Source: Chromatiaceae bacterium (GTDB lineage Bacteria; Pseudomonadota; Gammaproteobacteria; Chromatiales; Chromatiaceae). From it: a stretch of 64,000 nt of DNA. Position 1 is the stretch's first letter, and every line of letters begins with the position of its first letter. The translations under genes were made by a program, and so were the position numbers. The notes under the pieces were generated by a model that worked only from the letters and a program-made list of their open reading frames with translations, was not told the DNA's origin and made no database searches. This document shows positions 7,605-18,005 of the stretch, one piece after another. The stretch is from NCBI GenBank assembly GCA_024235255.1, contig JACKMT010000003.1, forward strand, positions 124,001-188,000, in the 5' to 3' direction.

Positions 7605-8246
7605 TTATGCTTCGCGAAGACGACGCTTGATGCCGACATAGGTGCCATCTGCCTGATAATGAAATTGGAAATCCAGTGTGCGCACCAAAGCCAGCATTGC
7701 CGCGTTCCGTGGCATGACTTCCGCACGAAGGGTGTTGATGCCGCGGCCGGTGCACGCACTGATCAGCTTGCGCAACAACATCTTTCCCAATCCCTGGCCT
7801 TTTTGATCGGAACGGATCAGCAGCCCAAATTCAGCAGTCGACTCCTCGGGAACGATGGTGGCGCCTACTACGCCAAGCATTTCCCGCTCATGCGATTTGG
7901 TAATTCCCAGTGCGATATAGTTGATGTTCAGGTCGTAGTCGATTTTTTGGAAGCGGAGTAATTCGTTGCTGGGCAGCTGCTTGAGATAGGAGAAGAAGCG
8001 AAACCGCACATCATCCCGATCCAGCCGCTGAAACATCGCTTCGTAGGCAGGCGCGTCACCCGGCCGGATCGGCCGCAACAGAATCCGCCGACCGCCGGAT
8101 GTGGCGATATACTGCTCGTCCTCGAGTGGATAACGGAACGGCAGTGGCCGCAGCAGCTCAAGCCATTCGCCGGGCAATCGAACCGGCGGCGGGCAGCGTA
8201 GTGACGCAAGATTACTCAGTGGATCAAACTTATGTAACCCAGGCAT
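7605..8246 (-). CDS. Pat/YfiQ-type GNAT acetyltransferase, standalone (213 aa)
   Basis: A GNAT fold begins near residue 52 (RRILLRPIRPGDAPAYEAMF) and includes the acetyl-CoA loop DQKGQGLGKMLL (148-158). The stretch LDRDDVRFRFFSYLKQLP and KIDYDLNINYIAL strongly resembles the C-terminal acetyltransferase module of the large protein lysine acetyltransferase Pat/YfiQ, but the acyl-CoA synthetase-like portion is missing. Standalone versions are known and probably acetylate protein lysines. About 45 residues precede the domain. It is the first gene of a two-gene operon with the degenerate GGDEF-EAL gene. Confidence 0.82.
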   Translation of the reverse strand: MPGLHKFDPLSNLASLRCPPPVRLPGEWLELLRPLPFRYPLEDEQYIATSGGRRILLRPIRPGDAPAYEAMFQRLDRDDVRFRFFSYLKQLPSNELLRFQKIDYDLNINYIALGITKSHEREMLGVVGATIVPEESTAEFGLLIRSDQKGQGLGKMLLRKLISACTGRGINTLRAEVMPRNAAMLALVRTLDFQFHYQADGTYVGIKRRLREA

Positions 8247-8358
8247 GAACTATTCCGGAATACACCTGACTGCATTCCGGTTCAGCTTATACCTTTACCT
8301 GGCCGGTTAAAACCTTTTCTTGGCCGGCGCGCGGCGCACAATGCGGCCGTCGAGGGTA

Positions 8359-8949
8359 TTAATGCTTTGCCTGGCTCCCCCAGATCTCCTGTAATCGGTT
8401 ATCACGACCACAACTTAAGCGATAGAATTTGTAGCGAACAGGGCTCTTTTTATAATAGTCCTGGTGGTAGCTTTCATCTCCTTTGATCGGATAGAAGGTG
8501 GTTGCATGCAAAATCGGTGTGATGACTTTTTTATCCGGGAACTGTTCAACCACCGCTGCTCTGGACTGCTCCGCGAGCTTTCTCTCTGCGTCGTTTGCCA
8601 CGAAGATCGCGCTTAGATAGCTGGGGCCTTTGTCGCAAAACTGTCCATATTTATCGAAGGGGTCGATGTTTACCCAGTAGTGTTTCAGCAAAGATTCATA
8701 ACTTATTATTGTTGGATCGTATGTGATTTCAACTGCTTCATAGTGGCCGGCATGATTACCGTTATAAGTCGGGTTCTCCGCAGTCCCGCCGGTAAATCCG
8801 GATATCACATCGGTCACGCCTTCCAGTTTTTCAAAATCGGCTTCCATACACCAAAAACATCCGCCGGCCAGCACCGCCTTGTCTGCTGCAGCGTTTGCGG
8901 CAAAGTGAAGTAAGCCGGACAAAAGAAGTACGGACATTATCTTTCTCAT
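8359..8949 (-). CDS. msrA: Peptide methionine sulfoxide reductase MsrA, exported (196 aa)
   Basis: MsrA reduces methionine-S-sulfoxide in proteins. The catalytic motif GGCFWC is at residues 29-34 with Cys31 as nucleophile. Further signatures are SGFTGG, NPTYNGNHAGHYEAVEI and YHQDYYKK. A cleavable signal peptide covers residues 1-20 (cleavage near FAANA), so this copy repairs envelope proteins. Candidate resolving cysteines are in GQFCDKG and RLSCGRD. It stands alone, with 112 bases to the next gene and a long non-coding stretch upstream. Confidence 0.95.
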   Translation of the reverse strand: MRKIMSVLLLSGLLHFAANAAADKAVLAGGCFWCMEADFEKLEGVTDVISGFTGGTAENPTYNGNHAGHYEAVEITYDPTIISYESLLKHYWVNIDPFDKYGQFCDKGPSYLSAIFVANDAERKLAEQSRAAVVEQFPDKKVITPILHATTFYPIKGDESYHQDYYKKSPVRYKFYRLSCGRDNRLQEIWGSQAKH

Positions 8950-9518
8950 TACTCATCTCTCCTCATAACCCTTTTAAGAGTTCCTCAAGAACTGCTGCTG
9001 AATCCTTTGACTAAAAAGTTGCGTCAATTTATAGCCTAGGTCAGAAGCAGCTAGCCAAATAGTGGAAAACGATCTGTTTTCCCGCCTCGGGATTGCCGGA
9101 ATCTTACCCCAAACTGGGTGTGATCTCCGGTAAACGCAGTGCAAGAGGATCGTTGAATACCCATCACAATGTCCTCACGATCCGGTAACAAATTGGTCAC
9201 GCCAGCGGGAGCCCGGCGTCCAAAGTGCTGCAAAAGCTTGTTGCAATTGGGTGATTCACCTCCCGGTATGAACCTGATTGTCCGGCAGCCTTGATGCTGA
9301 GAGGCGTAATCCGCCATTTCATCTGCCATCGGTTTGGAGAATTGGCAACTCACTGACGGCGCAATGCAGCATGACATCCTGCGGCTTGAGCGATGGACTC
9401 ACGGCACCATTGTGCTAACCGGATAGACTAGCGGCAGGCTGCCCGCCAAAATAGCAGCGGCTTGGAAATTTAGCTATCCTCCGCGGTGTTGTCTGTTTTC
9501 TCGATAAGGTCTGCACCT
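8950..9518. other. Gene-poor stretch of about 570 bases
   Basis: This stretch separates msrA from the TRAP genes. It contains one 108-codon open frame on the minus strand (9051-9377), whose product begins MSCCIAPSVSCQF and shows no motif I recognise. It also lacks a ribosome site. It could be the remains of a decayed gene. I see no repeat copy here. Confidence 0.4.
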
Positions 9519-10069
9519 ATGCACAGTTTGTTAAGAATCTCCCAGGCTATCGACCGGATAAACAACCGGATCGGCGTATTGCTCTCCTGGCTGGTACTGA
9601 TCATGGTGCTGGTCGGCGTCTACAATGCGGTAACCCGCAAGCTGAGTCATGCCATCGGCGTCGACCTCAGTTCCAATATGTATATCGAGGCGCAGTGGTA
9701 CCTGTTCAGCCTGGTGTTTCTCTGGGCCGGCGCCTATGCGCTGCGCAACGGTGTGCATGTTAGAGTGGATGTCATCTATTCCCGCCTGAGCGCAAAATCC
9801 AAGGCCTGGATCGATACGCTGGGCACCTTGCTTTTCCTGCTGCCCCTTTGTGTTCTGGTGCTCTGGGTCAGCACCCCTTACGCGCTGGATTCGTGGCGCA
9901 TCCTGGAGGGTTCGCCCGATCCCGGCGGTCTGCCCCGCTATCTGATCAAAAGCGCCATACCCGTCGGTTTCCTGCTGCTGCTACTGCAGGGGTTGGCGGA
10001 ACTGGTGCGCAACGTCGCTGTGCTGCGCAGCGTGCTCTCCGTTGAGCACGGCCAGACGGAAGCGCCGCT

Positions 10070-10073
<4 letters not shown>
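9519..10073 (+). CDS. dctQ: TRAP transporter small permease DctQ (184 aa)
   Basis: The protein has four membrane helices, and the segments YIEAQWYLFSLVFLWAGAYALRNGVHVRVDVIYSRL are the DctQ family signature. It forms the small membrane subunit of a sodium-coupled TRAP importer. ATG at 9519 is chosen because AAGG lies ten bases upstream; a GTG at 9486 would add 11 residues. Its stop overlaps the dctM start by four bases (GTGA), which indicates translational coupling. Confidence 0.92.
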
Positions 10074-11449
<1,376 letters not shown>

Positions 11450-11466
11450 TTCGGGTCAATGACGCT

Positions 11467-12540
11467 TTACTTGCCGAAGGCGAAGCTGGCATAAGCCGTC
11501 TCGGCGGTGCTGAACCAGCTGTCGGACTCTGCCTTGAACTTGCTCCAGTTTGCATAGATCTCCTTGTAGACCGGGTCGGCAGCGGCGAGCTCATCATACA
11601 GCGCGAACGCCTCCTTTCGGGCCACCTGCATGATCTCGTCGGAATAGCGGCGCAGTTCAACGCCTTTCTCCAGCAGGCGCTTAAGAGCTGCGGGATTCTT
11701 TGCGTCGAAATCCGCGACCATCTGCTGATTTGTCTGCGCCGAGGCGGTGAACAGCATCTGCTGATACGCCTTTGGCAGATCTTCCCAGGCCGCCTTGTTC
11801 ACATAGATACAGAGCGATGGGGCCGGCTCCCACCAGCCCGGGTAGTAGTAAAATTTAGCCACCTTATAGAAGCCCGCCTTCTCGTCGTCGTAGGGGCCGA
11901 CCCACTCGGTGGCGTCGATCACACCCCGCTCCAGCGCCGGAAAGATGTCCCCTCCCGCCAGCACCTGCACCGTGACGCCCAGCCGGCTCATCACCTTGCC
12001 GCCCAGCCCGGGAATCCGCATCTTGAGTCCCTTGAGGTCCTCGGGGGTGTTTACCTCTTTGCGGAACCAGCCCCCCATCTGACAGCCGGTGTTGCCGGCC
12101 GGGATATTGATAATATTGAAGTCGGCGTAGAGTTTGCGCATCTGCTCGATACCGCCGCCGCTATAGAGCCAGGCATTCTGCTGCCTGAAGTTCAAGCCGA
12201 AGGGAAGCCCCGTGTCGAATGCGAAAGCAGGGCTCTTGCCAACATAATAGTAGGATGCGGTGTGCCCGATGGGGAAGGTACCCTGCGAGACTGCATCGAA
12301 CACCTCCAGGCCCCCGACCAGCTCACCCCCCGCGTAGGGAATGATCTCAAAATCGCCGCCGCTCATCGTCTTGACTCTATCGGCGATGTCGGCAGCGCCG
12401 CCGTAGATGAGATCGAAGGCTTTCGGCCAGCTGGTTGGCATTCTCCAGCGGATCTTCTTAGGAGCTGCGATAACCGCTGGAGCGGCTACCGCTGCTGCGG
12501 TTCCGACTGCTGCTTGCTTGATAAAATCACGGCGTTTCAT
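11467..12540 (-). CDS. dctP: TRAP substrate-binding protein DctP, Tat-exported (357 aa)
   Basis: The N-terminus carries a twin-arginine signal (MKRRDFIKQAAVG, cleavage near residue 26). The mature protein matches the TakP-like subgroup of DctP periplasmic receptors: RWRMPTSWPKAFDLIYGGA, GNTGCQMGGWF, LKGLKMRIPGLGGKV, and GWWEPAPSLCIYVNKAAWEDLP. TakP-like receptors bind 2-keto acids, lactate or similar carboxylates, so an organic acid is the likely cargo. It converges on dctQM with only 17 bases between stops. A perfect 19-bp palindrome lies 22 bases upstream of its start. Confidence 0.93.
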   Translation of the reverse strand: MKRRDFIKQAAVGTAAAVAAPAVIAAPKKIRWRMPTSWPKAFDLIYGGAADIADRVKTMSGGDFEIIPYAGGELVGGLEVFDAVSQGTFPIGHTASYYYVGKSPAFAFDTGLPFGLNFRQQNAWLYSGGGIEQMRKLYADFNIINIPAGNTGCQMGGWFRKEVNTPEDLKGLKMRIPGLGGKVMSRLGVTVQVLAGGDIFPALERGVIDATEWVGPYDDEKAGFYKVAKFYYYPGWWEPAPSLCIYVNKAAWEDLPKAYQQMLFTASAQTNQQMVADFDAKNPAALKRLLEKGVELRRYSDEIMQVARKEAFALYDELAAADPVYKEIYANWSKFKAESDSWFSTAETAYASFAFGK

Positions 12541-12562
12541 CTGACTCTCCTCTGGTTTTTAA

Positions 12563-12612
12563 GAACCTATCTCATAATCCCTCGCGGCAGCAGGGGATTA
12601 TGAGATAGGTTC
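12563..12612. repeat. 19-bp perfect palindrome, GGGATTATGAGATAGGTTC family
   Basis: The arms GAACCTATCTCATAATCCC (12563-12581) and GGGATTATGAGATAGGTTC (12594-12612) pair over all 19 bases around a 12-base centre. Single arms or variants recur at 3394, 19856, 27431 and 30549. The element sits between the stop of the glucan synthase gene and the start of dctP. It could work as a terminator for the former, although no clear T-tract follows on that strand. It resembles a miniature mobile element. Confidence 0.85.
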
Positions 12613-12635
12613 ATATATCACGGCACTGTCTTTGG

Positions 12636-15224
12636 TCAGTTCATTGCCCCAACCAGTCTGGCCGGCAACTTCGGCAGGCCGCCGATAAATGCAACCAGCA
12701 GCGCTGCCAGATAAGGAATACCCTGTACCCCCAGTACCAGTGACCAGACGCGAATGTCCATCATGTCACTGTCGTCGCGGACCAGAAACAGGCCGACTAT
12801 CGCCAGCGACAGTGCCAGTAGAAAGAGCAGCTCCTCACGTGCATCCATCAGCGATCTGAGCAGTGCGCTGTTGCTGGCGAACTTCGGGGTACGGAAAAAT
12901 CCGATTTTCCGGGTAATGAAACCGGTCAGCATGGCGCGGGCGATGGTGTGCGACAGTGATAGGCCGGCGAGGCCGGCGGCCAGGCTCTGGCGCAGTGTCG
13001 CCGCTACCCGCCGCCGGTAGAGAAACAGCATCTTGATCAGTTTGAACACAAACAGGGAGAGCGGTAGCAGCGCGAACAGAATATTCGGCGGCGGTATCGA
13101 GTCGGGCCAGAACAGCATACTCACAGTCCAGGCCAAGGCGCCCAGGTTGAACGCAAGATTGAAGCCATCGGCAAGCCAGGGCAGCCAGCCGGCGATGAAA
13201 TGATAGCGCTGTCCCCTGGTCAATCGGCTGGGTACCATTCCAAGCAGCTCGGCCAGGTGGTGTCTGAGGATCAACACCGCGCCATAGGCCCAGCGAAAAC
13301 GCTGCTTTTTAAAGTCCGCGAAGTTGTCCGGCATCAACCCTTTCCCATAGCTTTGCGGAATATATGTCGCTTTGTGCCCCTGCTCGAAGATGCGCAGGCC
13401 AAGCTCGGCATCTTCGGTGATACACCACTCGCCCCAGCCGCCAACCTCCTCCAGTACCCGACGCCGCACCAGCGTCATCGTGCCGTGTTGAATAATCGCG
13501 TTGCGCTCGTTGCGGGTAATCATGCCGATATGAAAGAACCCCCGGTATTCGGCCATACACATCGCTTTGAAGGCGTTTTGCTCGGCGTCCCGGTAATCCT
13601 GCGGACCCTGGACAATGCCCATTTCTGGATTGCTGAAGTAGGGTACCATGTCCCGCAGCCAGTCTGGTTTAACAATGTAGTCGCTGTCGATGACGGCAAC
13701 TATCTCCGCATTGGGATCGGTCTGCTGCAGGGCGAAGTTCAGTGCTCCTGCCTTGAAGCCGGCAAGCGGGTCGACGTGAAAGAAGCGAAATTTAGCACCC
13801 AATCGCTCACAGTGCGCCTGCACCGGCTGCCACACGGCCGCATCTTTGGTGTTGTTGTCGATCACCAACACTTCGAAGCGCGGATAGTTCAGTACCGCCA
13901 GCGCATCGAGCGTCTGCAGCATCATATCCGGGGGTTCGTTGTAGGCGGGCACGTGCACTGACACCATCGGCAGCTCCTCGTCGCTCGCCGGTATCGAACG
14001 TGCCGGATTTCGCCACGGCCGCATCCAGGCTGCCTCGGCCAATTCGTGCGCCTCGGCCAATAGCACGACAATGACGCCAAGTGCGGCGATGAACAGCATG
14101 ATGCCCACCGCCAGCGTGGCCGGGGTCAGGTATTGACGGGAATACTCCCAGACCATCCAGACCGCAAATGTGGTAATGGCGTACGCGACCAGCGCCAGAA
14201 AGCCGCGTCCGCGCGCCATCAGTCCACCACTGTCACGGAACATGACCGCCAACAGCAGCACCGTGAGTCCGATACTGATCGCCACCAATCCTTGCCAGCC
14301 GGGCATCCTGACAACCGGTGTGGTAAAGGCGAATTTAGGCTCCCGATCAAGGTTATACACCCCCCAGTTGGTCCCCGCTTCTCCCTCCAGCTGCCGTTTC
14401 CAGAGCTGATCGAAAGCCTCCATGATGTAATAGATGTAGCCTTCGCGTTCGGCGACCGCCAGGAAGCGCCGCAGGAATTTTGCCTGGTTGGCCAGTGTGG
14501 CCTTGGCTCCCTTGCGGGTGCGTCCGTTGCTGGGCCAACCGACCTCGGCAATCACGATGCGTTTGTCAGGATAGGCGGTCTTGAGCTGTTCGTAACGAAA
14601 AACGACATAGTCGACCGCCTTCTCCACGTCGATGCCTTCCCAGTACGGCAGGATATGCACCGCAATGAAATCGACGTGCTTGACCAGTTCCGGATACTGC
14701 AGCCAGATGTGCCAGGGTTCCGCCAGACTGACGGGGGCCCAGATATCGGCGCGTACTCGTTTCAGATGATCGATCATCTGCTCGACCGTCTGGTCCCCCC
14801 GCAACAGGGCTTCATTGCCGACGATCACCCGCACTACGTGATCATGGTTCTCCCGGTAGACTTTGATAAGTTTCTCGATCTCCGCTTTGTTCTCCGCCTC
14901 ATTCTGGCTGATCCAGGCGCCAAGCATGACATTGAGCTGATGCGCACCGGCAAGTGGGGCCACTTCGCCAAGCGTCGACTCCACGGTATAGGTGCGCACG
15001 GCAAAGGCTTCCCCGGCTAGTAGCGCAAGATCTTCGTCAATTTCGGCGGTGGAGGGGAATTGTCCCTTCATGGGCGTTTGTGTCGCCCGCATCGGTGAGA
15101 AGCAGAAGCCCTGGATTGTTGTCGGCCAAGGCGGCTCCACGTCGGGCTGGTTGACGACTGCCCACAGCAAAACTGTCAGGCCACCCATCAGAAACGTTAT
15201 GAGAAGGCCGGCGCGATTGATCAA
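12636..15224 (-). CDS. ndvB: NdvB-type GH17-GT2 beta-glucan synthase (862 aa)
   Basis: The N-terminal half (about 35-300) is a GH17-like domain with both catalytic glutamates: Glu138 in VGNEAL and Glu227 in IAEVGWPS. After membrane helices near 310-390, a processive GT2 domain follows with VPAYNEP, the DSD motif (VIDSDYIVK), TEDAELGLR and QRFRW, then further helices. Length and domain order match Pseudomonas NdvB (about 870 aa), which makes cyclic beta-1,3 glucans linked to biofilm antibiotic tolerance and osmoadaptation. The GH17 part probably cuts and cyclises the chain. The first residues form a membrane anchor. It is not in an operon. Confidence 0.9.
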   Translation of the reverse strand: MINRAGLLITFLMGGLTVLLWAVVNQPDVEPPWPTTIQGFCFSPMRATQTPMKGQFPSTAEIDEDLALLAGEAFAVRTYTVESTLGEVAPLAGAHQLNVMLGAWISQNEAENKAEIEKLIKVYRENHDHVVRVIVGNEALLRGDQTVEQMIDHLKRVRADIWAPVSLAEPWHIWLQYPELVKHVDFIAVHILPYWEGIDVEKAVDYVVFRYEQLKTAYPDKRIVIAEVGWPSNGRTRKGAKATLANQAKFLRRFLAVAEREGYIYYIMEAFDQLWKRQLEGEAGTNWGVYNLDREPKFAFTTPVVRMPGWQGLVAISIGLTVLLLAVMFRDSGGLMARGRGFLALVAYAITTFAVWMVWEYSRQYLTPATLAVGIMLFIAALGVIVVLLAEAHELAEAAWMRPWRNPARSIPASDEELPMVSVHVPAYNEPPDMMLQTLDALAVLNYPRFEVLVIDNNTKDAAVWQPVQAHCERLGAKFRFFHVDPLAGFKAGALNFALQQTDPNAEIVAVIDSDYIVKPDWLRDMVPYFSNPEMGIVQGPQDYRDAEQNAFKAMCMAEYRGFFHIGMITRNERNAIIQHGTMTLVRRRVLEEVGGWGEWCITEDAELGLRIFEQGHKATYIPQSYGKGLMPDNFADFKKQRFRWAYGAVLILRHHLAELLGMVPSRLTRGQRYHFIAGWLPWLADGFNLAFNLGALAWTVSMLFWPDSIPPPNILFALLPLSLFVFKLIKMLFLYRRRVAATLRQSLAAGLAGLSLSHTIARAMLTGFITRKIGFFRTPKFASNSALLRSLMDAREELLFLLALSLAIVGLFLVRDDSDMMDIRVWSLVLGVQGIPYLAALLVAFIGGLPKLPARLVGAMN

Positions 15225-15619
15225 CTGCTGTCATATCCCAGAGAAAACAAGAGTGCATATTGTATGCTGTTGTCCGAGAAATTCCACTTACGGCGCAGAT
15301 CCATTGATCGACGGCAACAAAACCGGGAGCCGGAATCGCCATGATCGCAGCCGCGGCGGATGATGCGCTAGGTTCTGTGCACGAGTCGTGGCTCTACAGC
15401 AAATCCAGCGCGCCCAGCTTGGTTTATATTTTGTGGCATCGCCGGTATTGAGAAAAGCCCATCAAGCCGGAGAGCGCCTAAACGACGGTTCGGCTGGCTT
15501 TAAGTTTGACGCTGCCGAAAGGCGGTAGAAATTTTTCCCGACAGACAGGTTAAGGCCCTTGAATCTATGGGTTGCAGCACGAATATAAGGATAAAATATT
15601 TAACTGATATTTGGGGCAT
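15225..15619. other. Intergenic stretch of about 395 bases without a gene
   Basis: This region separates the divergent ndvB and DUF4389 genes and should hold both promoters. The 60 bases before 15620 are AT-rich (ATAAGGATAAAATATTTAAC). I see no supported coding frame, repeat copy or terminator. Confidence 0.4.
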
Positions 15620-15946
15620 ATGATGAATCACAGCGGCAATATGATAGTAGCAGGCGATCCGTTATGGAGCCGCATTGTCAGCATGCTGGTGTTGGGATTC
15701 GCTTTTACTGTTGCGCAGAGCCTCCTGGTTGCGCTGGTGATCGGCCAGGTTTTGTTCGGGGTTTTTGGGAAGACGCAGAATGAGCCGTTGAGGCGAGCAG
15801 GGCGGCAGGTAGCCGATTATATCTATCATGTTCTGCTCTATCTTACTTTCAATAGCGAGTACCGGCCCTTTCCTTACCAATGGTTGAGTGGGGAGAGTAA
15901 TCCCCAGGTCGTCGTGTTGGAACCGAAGACCACGCAACAGCGGTAA
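15620..15946 (+). CDS. DUF4389 membrane protein (108 aa)
   Basis: The protein has a long hydrophobic region (residues 18-50) followed by FGKTQNEPLRRAGRQVADYIYHVLLYLTF and PFPYQW, which is the DUF4389 signature seen in many proteobacteria. It is probably an inner-membrane protein with both ends in the cytoplasm. Its role is unknown; family members often neighbour envelope genes. Two adjacent ATG codons (15620 and 15623) are equally possible, with GGGG as a weak ribosome site. Confidence 0.8.
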   Translation: MMNHSGNMIVAGDPLWSRIVSMLVLGFAFTVAQSLLVALVIGQVLFGVFGKTQNEPLRRAGRQVADYIYHVLLYLTFNSEYRPFPYQWLSGESNPQVVVLEPKTTQQR

Positions 15947-16043
15947 TTGCTCCCCCATCCAATAACCCGGACCGATTGAGGCATCTGCCCCGTTGTTGCC
16001 TGTTCACTTTTTCTGCCTGCCATGCAGTAGCCGCTAGAGCGCC

Positions 16044-16865
16044 ATGACCCAAGATATCCCGACGATCCATACCGAACATCCCGTGCACCTGCCGGAGAAC
16101 GATCTTTCGACATTGAGTGATGCACCAATCGTGGCGTTTCCGAACGCTATGCAAGCTGCCAATGTCTGTCCGGCGATAGAAATACCGGTAAAACTAGATG
16201 ACCCAGTCGCTCGCATCAGTGCCTATCTCCGCTGCAAGCTGGGTCTGCTGCGGAAGCGGGCGGACAGGCGCCATAGTGGGTTTGCCTCTTACATCGCTTT
16301 TTTCCGGGAGTTGCTTGCCGGCCCGCGCAGCGTCGGTGCGGTTTGTCCCAGCTCTTCATATCTTGCGCAGGCAATGGCGGCGGAGTTGGACAATACAGAT
16401 GACGGCCTGGTGCTGGAACTCGGCGCCGGCACAGGCAGTATTACCAGTGCACTGCTGCAGCGGGGGATCGCGCCGGAGCGCCTGGTTGTCGTCGAGCGAT
16501 CCACAGCTTTGGCGGCGCATCTGCGCCGGCGGTTTCCGGCTGTCAGGGTAATCGAGGGGGACGCCAGGCAGCTTGATGAACTCCTTGGCAGCGATCGGGG
16601 CAGGGTCGGGGCTGTGGTTTCCGGGCTTCCGTTGCGCTCTCTGTCGCATGCTACGGTGAACGAGATCGCACGGCAGATTCACCGGTTGCTGCCGGAAGGT
16701 GGAGTGTTCGTGCAGTTTACCTATGATCTGAGCAAATCATCCGGCTGTGCGGATATGGCGCTGAACAGAGCACGCACCCGGGTGATCTGGAAAAATCTTC
16801 CTCCTGCGCGTGTAGACACGTATATTCAGGCGGGGGGCAAATTTATGCCGCTGCCGCGAAATTGA
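16044..16865 (+). CDS. PmtA-like phospholipid N-methyltransferase (273 aa)
   Basis: A class I SAM-dependent methyltransferase related to rRNA adenine dimethylases and the Rhodobacter-type phosphatidylethanolamine methyltransferase. Signatures are PRSVGAVCPSSSYLAQAMA (family entry), VLELGAGTGSIT (SAM motif I), and SGLPLRSL (the motif IV equivalent). About 90 residues precede the domain and look disordered apart from a short basic helix. It may make phosphatidylcholine precursors, but substrate is inferred from family only. No ribosome site is evident, so the true start may be further downstream. Confidence 0.82.
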   Translation: MTQDIPTIHTEHPVHLPENDLSTLSDAPIVAFPNAMQAANVCPAIEIPVKLDDPVARISAYLRCKLGLLRKRADRRHSGFASYIAFFRELLAGPRSVGAVCPSSSYLAQAMAAELDNTDDGLVLELGAGTGSITSALLQRGIAPERLVVVERSTALAAHLRRRFPAVRVIEGDARQLDELLGSDRGRVGAVVSGLPLRSLSHATVNEIARQIHRLLPEGGVFVQFTYDLSKSSGCADMALNRARTRVIWKNLPPARVDTYIQAGGKFMPLPRN

Positions 16866-16890
16866 CGACTCTGGCGCACTCTCGCGGCCT

Positions 16891-16928
16891 GCCTCTCCTT
16901 GCAATCAGGCAAGGGGAGAGGCTTCTTT
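16891..16928 (+). terminator. Rho-independent terminator after the methyltransferase gene
   Basis: The arms GCCTCTCCTTGC (16891-16902) and GCAAGGGGAGAGGC (16909-16922) form a long GC-rich stem with two extra G residues on the right side, followed by TTCTTT. It separates the methyltransferase from the enoyl-CoA hydratase. Confidence 0.85.
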
Positions 16929-17001
16929 GGAGCCCGCTGATGGTCTAAAGTGGGGTCGGTGGACCCTTCCAAAACGGCTGTTTAGATCACAGGGATTAGC
17001 T

Positions 17002-17775
17002 ATGTCCGGTAAGTTGCTGGTTGAATATATCGATCACATTGCGTTACTCACCATTAACAACCCGCCAGCGAATACCTGGGACAGGGAGAGCCTGACAGCG
17101 CTGATAGAGCTGGTTGCAGCACTGAATGACAATCGCGCCATATATAGCCTGGTTATTACCGGAGCCGGGGAGAGGTACTTCTCCACCGGTGCCGACCTCA
17201 ACATGTTCGCCAATGGCGATAAAGGTGATGCCTGGGAGATCTCTACCCTGTTCGGGCAGGCGTTTGGTGCGTTGAGCCGGTTCCGCGGGGTCTCAATTGC
17301 CGCCATGAATGGCTACGCCGTGGGTGGTGGATTGGAGTGCGCCCTGGCATGTGATATTCGCATCGCCGAGGAACAGATCCGGATTGCGCTGCCTGAGGCG
17401 AAGGTGGGATTACTGCCTTGCGGTGGCGGCACCCAGCGCCTGCTCAACCTGGCAGGAGAGGGCTGGACCAAGCGCTTGATCCTCTGTGGCGAGCAGCTTA
17501 GCGCGGTGCAGGCGCAGGCCGCCGGAATTGTTGAAGAGGTGGTCGAACGCGGTCAGTCCAGGGCACAGGCGATGGCAATGGCGCAGCGAGTTGCTGAGCA
17601 GAGCCCCTCCAGCGTCGCTGCCTGCAAAGCCTTGATTCAGCAGTCGCGGGTCATGCTGGAAAAGGGTTTGCTGCTAGAGCGGGAGCGCTTCGTCGAGCTG
17701 TTTGAAACCGCAGATCAGACCGAGGGTGTGAGTGCGTTTCTGGAGAAGCGCAAGCCGCAATGGAAAAATTCCTGA
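17002..17775 (+). CDS. Enoyl-CoA hydratase/isomerase family protein (257 aa)
   Basis: A crotonase-fold enzyme with the oxyanion hole segments (STGADLNMF and NGYAVGGGLECALACDIRIA). Both acidic residues of true hydratases are present: Glu in GGGLE and Glu in LPEAKVGLLP. It therefore probably hydrates trans-2-enoyl-CoA in fatty-acid oxidation, possibly feeding PHA synthesis. The start at 17002 fits the family length and follows AGGGA; an in-frame start at 16927 falls in the terminator and is rejected. It is not next to other beta-oxidation genes. Confidence 0.9.
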   Translation: MSGKLLVEYIDHIALLTINNPPANTWDRESLTALIELVAALNDNRAIYSLVITGAGERYFSTGADLNMFANGDKGDAWEISTLFGQAFGALSRFRGVSIAAMNGYAVGGGLECALACDIRIAEEQIRIALPEAKVGLLPCGGGTQRLLNLAGEGWTKRLILCGEQLSAVQAQAAGIVEEVVERGQSRAQAMAMAQRVAEQSPSSVAACKALIQQSRVMLEKGLLLERERFVELFETADQTEGVSAFLEKRKPQWKNS

Positions 17776-18005
17776 TATGGCAGACACACTTCGAGTCAGA
17801 CGCTGACCGGTATCATCGACTGCGCTAACGGGCATATGTTTTGCCCTGAAACGGCAACGCCAAACCGGTGTTTTTCCGGCAGTTGTTCGGCGATTTTTAC
17901 TCACAACAAAATCGCTTGAGGAGCCGGCCGGGATCACGCCGGTTAAACTAACGCCGCACCGTTGCCGATAGGTTTACAAATCTATCCCCTAACGACGCAG
18001 ATTTC

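Noticed and set aside
9051..9377. 108-codon minus-strand frame between msrA and dctQ
   Set aside because: No recognisable motif, no ribosome site, unusual composition. It may be a relic, but I cannot support a gene.
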